This document shows, piece after piece, positions 60,701 through 64,000 of a DNA stretch of 64,000 nucleotides. The stretch is taken from contig NC_091097.1 of the NCBI RefSeq assembly GCF_024713975.1, positions 6,290,861-6,354,860 of the forward strand, in the 5' to 3' direction. The translations under genes were made by a program, and so were the position numbers. Below the pieces are notes generated by a model. That model had not been told where the DNA came from. It searched no databases and saw only the letters and a list, made by a program, of their open reading frames with translations. The stretch comes from Paralichthys olivaceus (taxonomy: Eukaryota; Chordata; Actinopteri; Pleuronectiformes; Paralichthyidae). Position 1 is the first letter of the stretch. Each line of letters begins with the position of its first letter.

Positions 60701-63700
60701 TTAAGAAAGATCTTTGCGTTCAGTGGTTGAATCCTTAATGATCTGAAAAAAAAAGAAGAGAAAAAAAGAGGTTTATAAATAAAAGTCTCTGGTGAGTTTT
60801 TGGATTAGTTGTTGCACCAGGCATCAGGTGTGGTGAGCGACAGCCAATAATTGTGAGAACCTGCAGAAGGGTTCAACATTGCCCTCCAGAGGGACTGGGT
60901 AAGAGGTGCAATGTGCAGCTGGAAGTGAGAGCGTGAGTGTGTTTCTGTGGAAGAACGTACCTCCCCGTCTCTGGTCTCCACAGTCCGAACCAGGATGCCC
61001 CTCTTCACATGAGTCTCTGGGCTTTTGGTGTCCAGATTAGTTTCTGAAATGTGAGCGTACGGAGAGAGGGGCATTATTCAGACCAGAGTAGTCATCTAAA
61101 CAGTAGCAGAGTGTTTTAAGGAGGGTCTTTCAGAAACACATAATGCTAAATCATATTATTCCAATGCTAAATCATATTATTCCATATATTATCTTCAAAC
61201 TCAAAGCACAAACCTCTGCCAAGGCCCAAAAAGTCTTCTTATGAAACCACATTTAAATTCACCAAATCTGGATTCGTAGTCATCACGACAAGATTTTCAA
61301 AGTTTCTACAAACAATGATTATCCAGACACAATCCAAATGCATGTGTAAAAATATTAAAAGCAGCTCAAGGGACAAAAATGTATGGGTCTCGTTTGATAC
61401 TGACCTCTAAACTGCAGGTTGGAAAAGCTCTGAACTGGAATAGTGATCCTGGAGGAGCAGAGGAGAAACAACATCATCACATACACATGTCCACTGTACA
61501 CCTGTACACTCCAGTCCACAGGGCCATGGCACACCTGCTCTCCTCTCCCTCCAGCAGCTTCCTATAGGTGGCGATCTCGATGTCCAGGGCCAGCTTGACG
61601 TTGAGGAGGTCCTGGTACTCCTGCAGGTGTCTCGCCATCTCCTCCTTCAGGGCATGGATCTCCTCCTCCATACGGCTCACTGTATCCTGGTAACCGCCGG
61701 TCTCCATGGCGAAGCGGTCTTCCATCTCTCGGAGCTGGCGTTCCAGAGAATCATTCTGACGGAGGAGAGACAAGAGTGGGTGATGAATCTCTGCAGCAGG
61801 TCCCACCAGCATCTGATGAAGTTGACTGAGGTGTCATTTAAGATGTTCACACCCATTTCTTTTCTTTTTCACACATGTGGAGCTTCACAGCATCTGCATT
61901 CAGTCACCACCAAATAATGTGTGCTGTGGTATAACCATTTACATTCATTTGTTTATCCTTTATTTAAATAATGCCCAATGAAAATGATACGGTGCATGTG
62001 AATTCCTATACATTTATACTTGTACGCAAGCAGATGTAAAGAAGAATGGCACTCATTAGAGCACATACCTCCAACAAGGGCCAACAGTTTCTTCATGAAA
62101 CCACATTTAGATTCACTAAAGATCCAGATTTTTATTTGGATCTGCACCGAATTCCATACTCTCATAAATATTAGTTACGGAAACATCATTTTTAGTTAAC
62201 CAGAATGAATTATTCTCTGAGAAATCAATGAACATGTTGAAAAACATTCAATCATGAGACTGAGAGCATAAAAGACCTGCTGAAGAAAGACAAGTCTGCT
62301 CAAATCATCCAGAAAAGAGTTGAAGAAGATACTGAAAGTGAAGGCAAGAGAAATTGTTTCCTTGAAGGACAGTCTCAGCGTTCAGCAGGACGAAACCGAG
62401 ACAAAAATGAGTTGGACACCATCAACAAAGAGCTGCAGATGCAGGAGGACATTAAGCTCTTCATCCTAAAAAACACTGAGCTCCAAGTAGGTTTCATCAG
62501 ATCACTTTGATTTGAATAATGTTTTTTATGATCATGTGTTTGTTTCAGATTTAGAGTTTGAAGAGAAAATAATGACAGAATGTCGTCTCTGTCTTTTCAG
62601 GAACTATCCTCAATGTCTGATGAAGAAAAGGTGAAGCTGAAGGAGAAAAAGATCCTGGAGAAGGAGGTGGAGAAGAGAGTGAAGAAGAAGCTGAAAGAAT
62701 GTGCAGGAGAAGAGAGTGAGGAAAGAGGTGAAGAAGCGAGAGAAGGATGGAAAGAAGGAGAAGAGAAAATGCTTTTATTTTCCATTCAAACAAACCTGAC
62801 TCATACATTATCGTTGTGCTTCCATAAAGTAAACTGCAGCTGAAACCTTTCATATGTATGAGAAACAGCACCTTCCAGTGTTTAAAGCTCAGTACTACAT
62901 CTAAGTGTCCACACTGGAAAACTATCATTGTGTGACACAATGCAAATAGTGTCTGTTGATGCTGATGGTAAAAACACAGAACTAGATTAGAAGAACGTGC
63001 TCTGCATAGAAAGGCCCCTGGCTGACCCCAGGTTCGAACCTAGAAGAAGCATGCAGTTTTGACGCGACAGTGCGCACCACTGTTCCATCGTACACACTCA
63101 TCGGATTGTAAGAAAACATAGTGGCAGTGTCTCCCACAGTCTTTTCTGTGGTTTAGTAGACTTACTGTTCCACGGAGAGCCTCCATGTCACAGGTCACCA
63201 CTTGGACCTGGCGCCGGTATTCGTTGGCCTCTTGCTTGGCTTGGCGCAGGGCTTCTGCGTTTCTATTGGCTGCATCTGTCAGGTCAGCAAACTGCACGGG
63301 AAGACAAACAGTCAATTGGCCTGTTTCTGTTACATCTGACGTTATTCGACTCTGTATGGCTGCACCTCTCAGTGCTCTGTGCAACATCACAGTGTCCTGA
63401 CCTTGGATCTGTACCACTCCTCCGTATCCTGCATGTTTGAGGAGGCCATGGTTTCATACTGGACCCTGATGTCTCTCAGGGCAGCAGTCAGGTCGGGTTT
63501 GGGCACATCCAGGTCAACGTGCACCTGCTGGGTCATGATCTGCTCCTGTAACTCACGCAGCTCCTGATGACGGAAAAGGATATTGGGAAAAAATGTTGAG
63601 AACAAAATAAACATCAACATGAGCTTCAGAGAGGAGTGATAATTGGAAATATGTCAACTGGAGGTAAACTTGCCTCACAATTTGTTATCTGTCACCTTGT

Positions 63701-63981
63701 TCTTTTAATTTTATCCCTTACCTCCTCATGGATCTTCTTCAGGAAGTTGATCTCATCCTGCAGGGCATCGATCTTCCTCTCTAACTGGACACGATTTAGA
63801 GAAGCCTCGTCCACATCCTTTAAGCAGACAATGAGGAATATGGAGGAATGGGTGTGGACGGAGGACAGACATGCTGAATATCCAAACTGTTTAGATGACG
63901 ACTCAGGGAAAAATAATTACCTGTCTAAAGGCGTTCAAGTTGTTCTCTGCATCCTGTCGGAGGCCGATCTCGTCCTGCAGC
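60701..63981 (-). CDS. gfap: GFAP, type III intermediate filament protein (5' exon outside window)
   Basis: Cytoskeletal filament subunit of astrocytes and radial glia. Eight exons are visible: 63921-63981 (61 bp), 63722-63817 (96), 63402-63563 (162), 63166-63291 (126), 61535-61755 (221), 61405-61448 (44), 60961-61043 (83), 60701-60742. The lengths follow the fixed type III filament exon pattern, and all phases agree. The first exon (head and coil 1A) lies beyond 64000. Visible: coil 1B ([17 protein letters not shown]), coil 2 ([19 protein letters not shown]), rod end [13 protein letters not shown] and tail VETRDGEIIKDS. The segment [16 protein letters not shown] separates it from vimentin, desmin and peripherin and matches GFAP. 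A vimentin-like paralogue is the main alternative. Confidence 0.88.
61190..61330 (+). repeat. SINE-like repeat, family 2 (partial)
   Basis: CTGCCAAGGCCCAAAAAGTC, TATGAAACCACATTTAAATT and CACCAAATCTGGATTCG match the middle of the family-2 copy at 62045-62250. In a gfap intron. Confidence 0.55.
62045..62250 (+). repeat. SINE-like repeat, family 2 (best copy)
   Basis: Ordered blocks: AATGGCACTCATTAGAGCAC, ACCTCCAACAAGGGCCAACA, ATGAAACCACATTTAGATTC, TTTATTTGGATCTGCACCGA, CTCTGAGAAATCAATGAACA. This is the most complete member in the window. It lies in the gfap intron and directly abuts the coiled-coil remnant that follows. Confidence 0.65.
62256..62843 (+). pseudogene. Two-exon coiled-coil gene remnant inside a gfap intron
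   Basis: Not recognised. On the plus strand an exon-like stretch ends at 62486 (CTCCAA then GTAGGT), followed by an acceptor (CTTTTCAG) and a second stretch from 62601 to a stop at 62843. Both are in phase across the junction: [20 protein letters not shown] joins [17 protein letters not shown]. The product is Lys/Glu-rich with heptad-like spacing, as in a coiled coil. Upstream of about 62405 the better coiled-coil wording ([20 protein letters not shown]) is in a different frame, which suggests a one-base frame break near the A run at 62402-62407. No start codon or promoter is evident. It is either a decayed gene fragment or a nested gene with a missed exon. Confidence 0.4.
63003..63087 (-). 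repeat. Head fragment of dispersed repeat (family 1)
   Basis: Minus strand reads AACAGTGGTGCGCACTGTCG, then CTAGGTTCGAACCTGGGG and AGGGGCCTTTCTATG, matching the first third of the copy at 57594. The GGTTCGAACC box is perfectly kept. It could be mistaken for a tRNA but has no cloverleaf. In a gfap intron. Confidence 0.6.
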
Positions 63982-64000
63982 CTAAGGAAAAGGAAAAGTT

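Noticed and set aside
63003..63087. Possible tRNA gene because of a perfect GGTTCGAACC box
   Set aside because: No acceptor or D stem can be formed, and the segment aligns with the head of the dispersed repeat at 57594.
1..64000. CRISPR arrays, integrated viruses or bacterial-type defence systems
   Set aside because: No regularly spaced repeats, no viral polymerase or capsid-like frames, and the context is plainly vertebrate.

Overview
The window looks like nuclear DNA of a percomorph-type teleost fish. It has small vertebrate exons with GT-AG introns, long (AC)n arrays, dispersed fish-type repeats, and a neighbourhood (setd1a, ccdc47, dcaf7, kcnh6, gfap) that combines genes found on human 16p11.2 and 17q. 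No bacterial or viral gene was seen. I placed exon limits by hand from splice consensus and reading phase. All phases close, so most limits should be right to the base, but no transcript was available.

Layout: 1-3111 holds no visible gene. 3112-15121 (minus) is setd1a, the catalytic subunit of a COMPASS H3K4 methyltransferase; 16 coding exons (2020 codons) are present, but the C-terminal SET exons are not in the window. Its CpG-rich promoter lies at about 15.4-16.2 kb. 18429-21670 (minus) is ccdc47 (490 aa, ER membrane PAT complex). 23695-26415 (plus) is dcaf7/wdr68 (342 aa, WD40 scaffold), head-to-head with ccdc47. 28938-53464 (minus) is kcnh6, an ERG-type voltage-gated K+ channel (16 exons, 1197 aa). 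60701-63981 (minus) is the 3' part of gfap, a type III intermediate filament gene.

RNA and repeats: one intact tRNA-Cys(GCA) and two decayed tRNA-Cys copies sit in kcnh6 introns. At least two dispersed fish repeat families occur as several copies or fragments, and two long AC arrays lie in kcnh6 introns.

The main observations to check are: an AT-AC U12-type intron in setd1a with donor, branch site and acceptor all recognisable; a candidate alternative first exon of kcnh6 at the position where KCNH2 has its 1b exon; a two-exon coiled-coil gene remnant on the opposite strand inside a gfap intron; the three tRNA-Cys copies in kcnh6; and a shared GCTAAC/GCTAGC word at three promoters. I found no clearly new multi-gene system. 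This is mostly ordinary, well-conserved vertebrate gene content.
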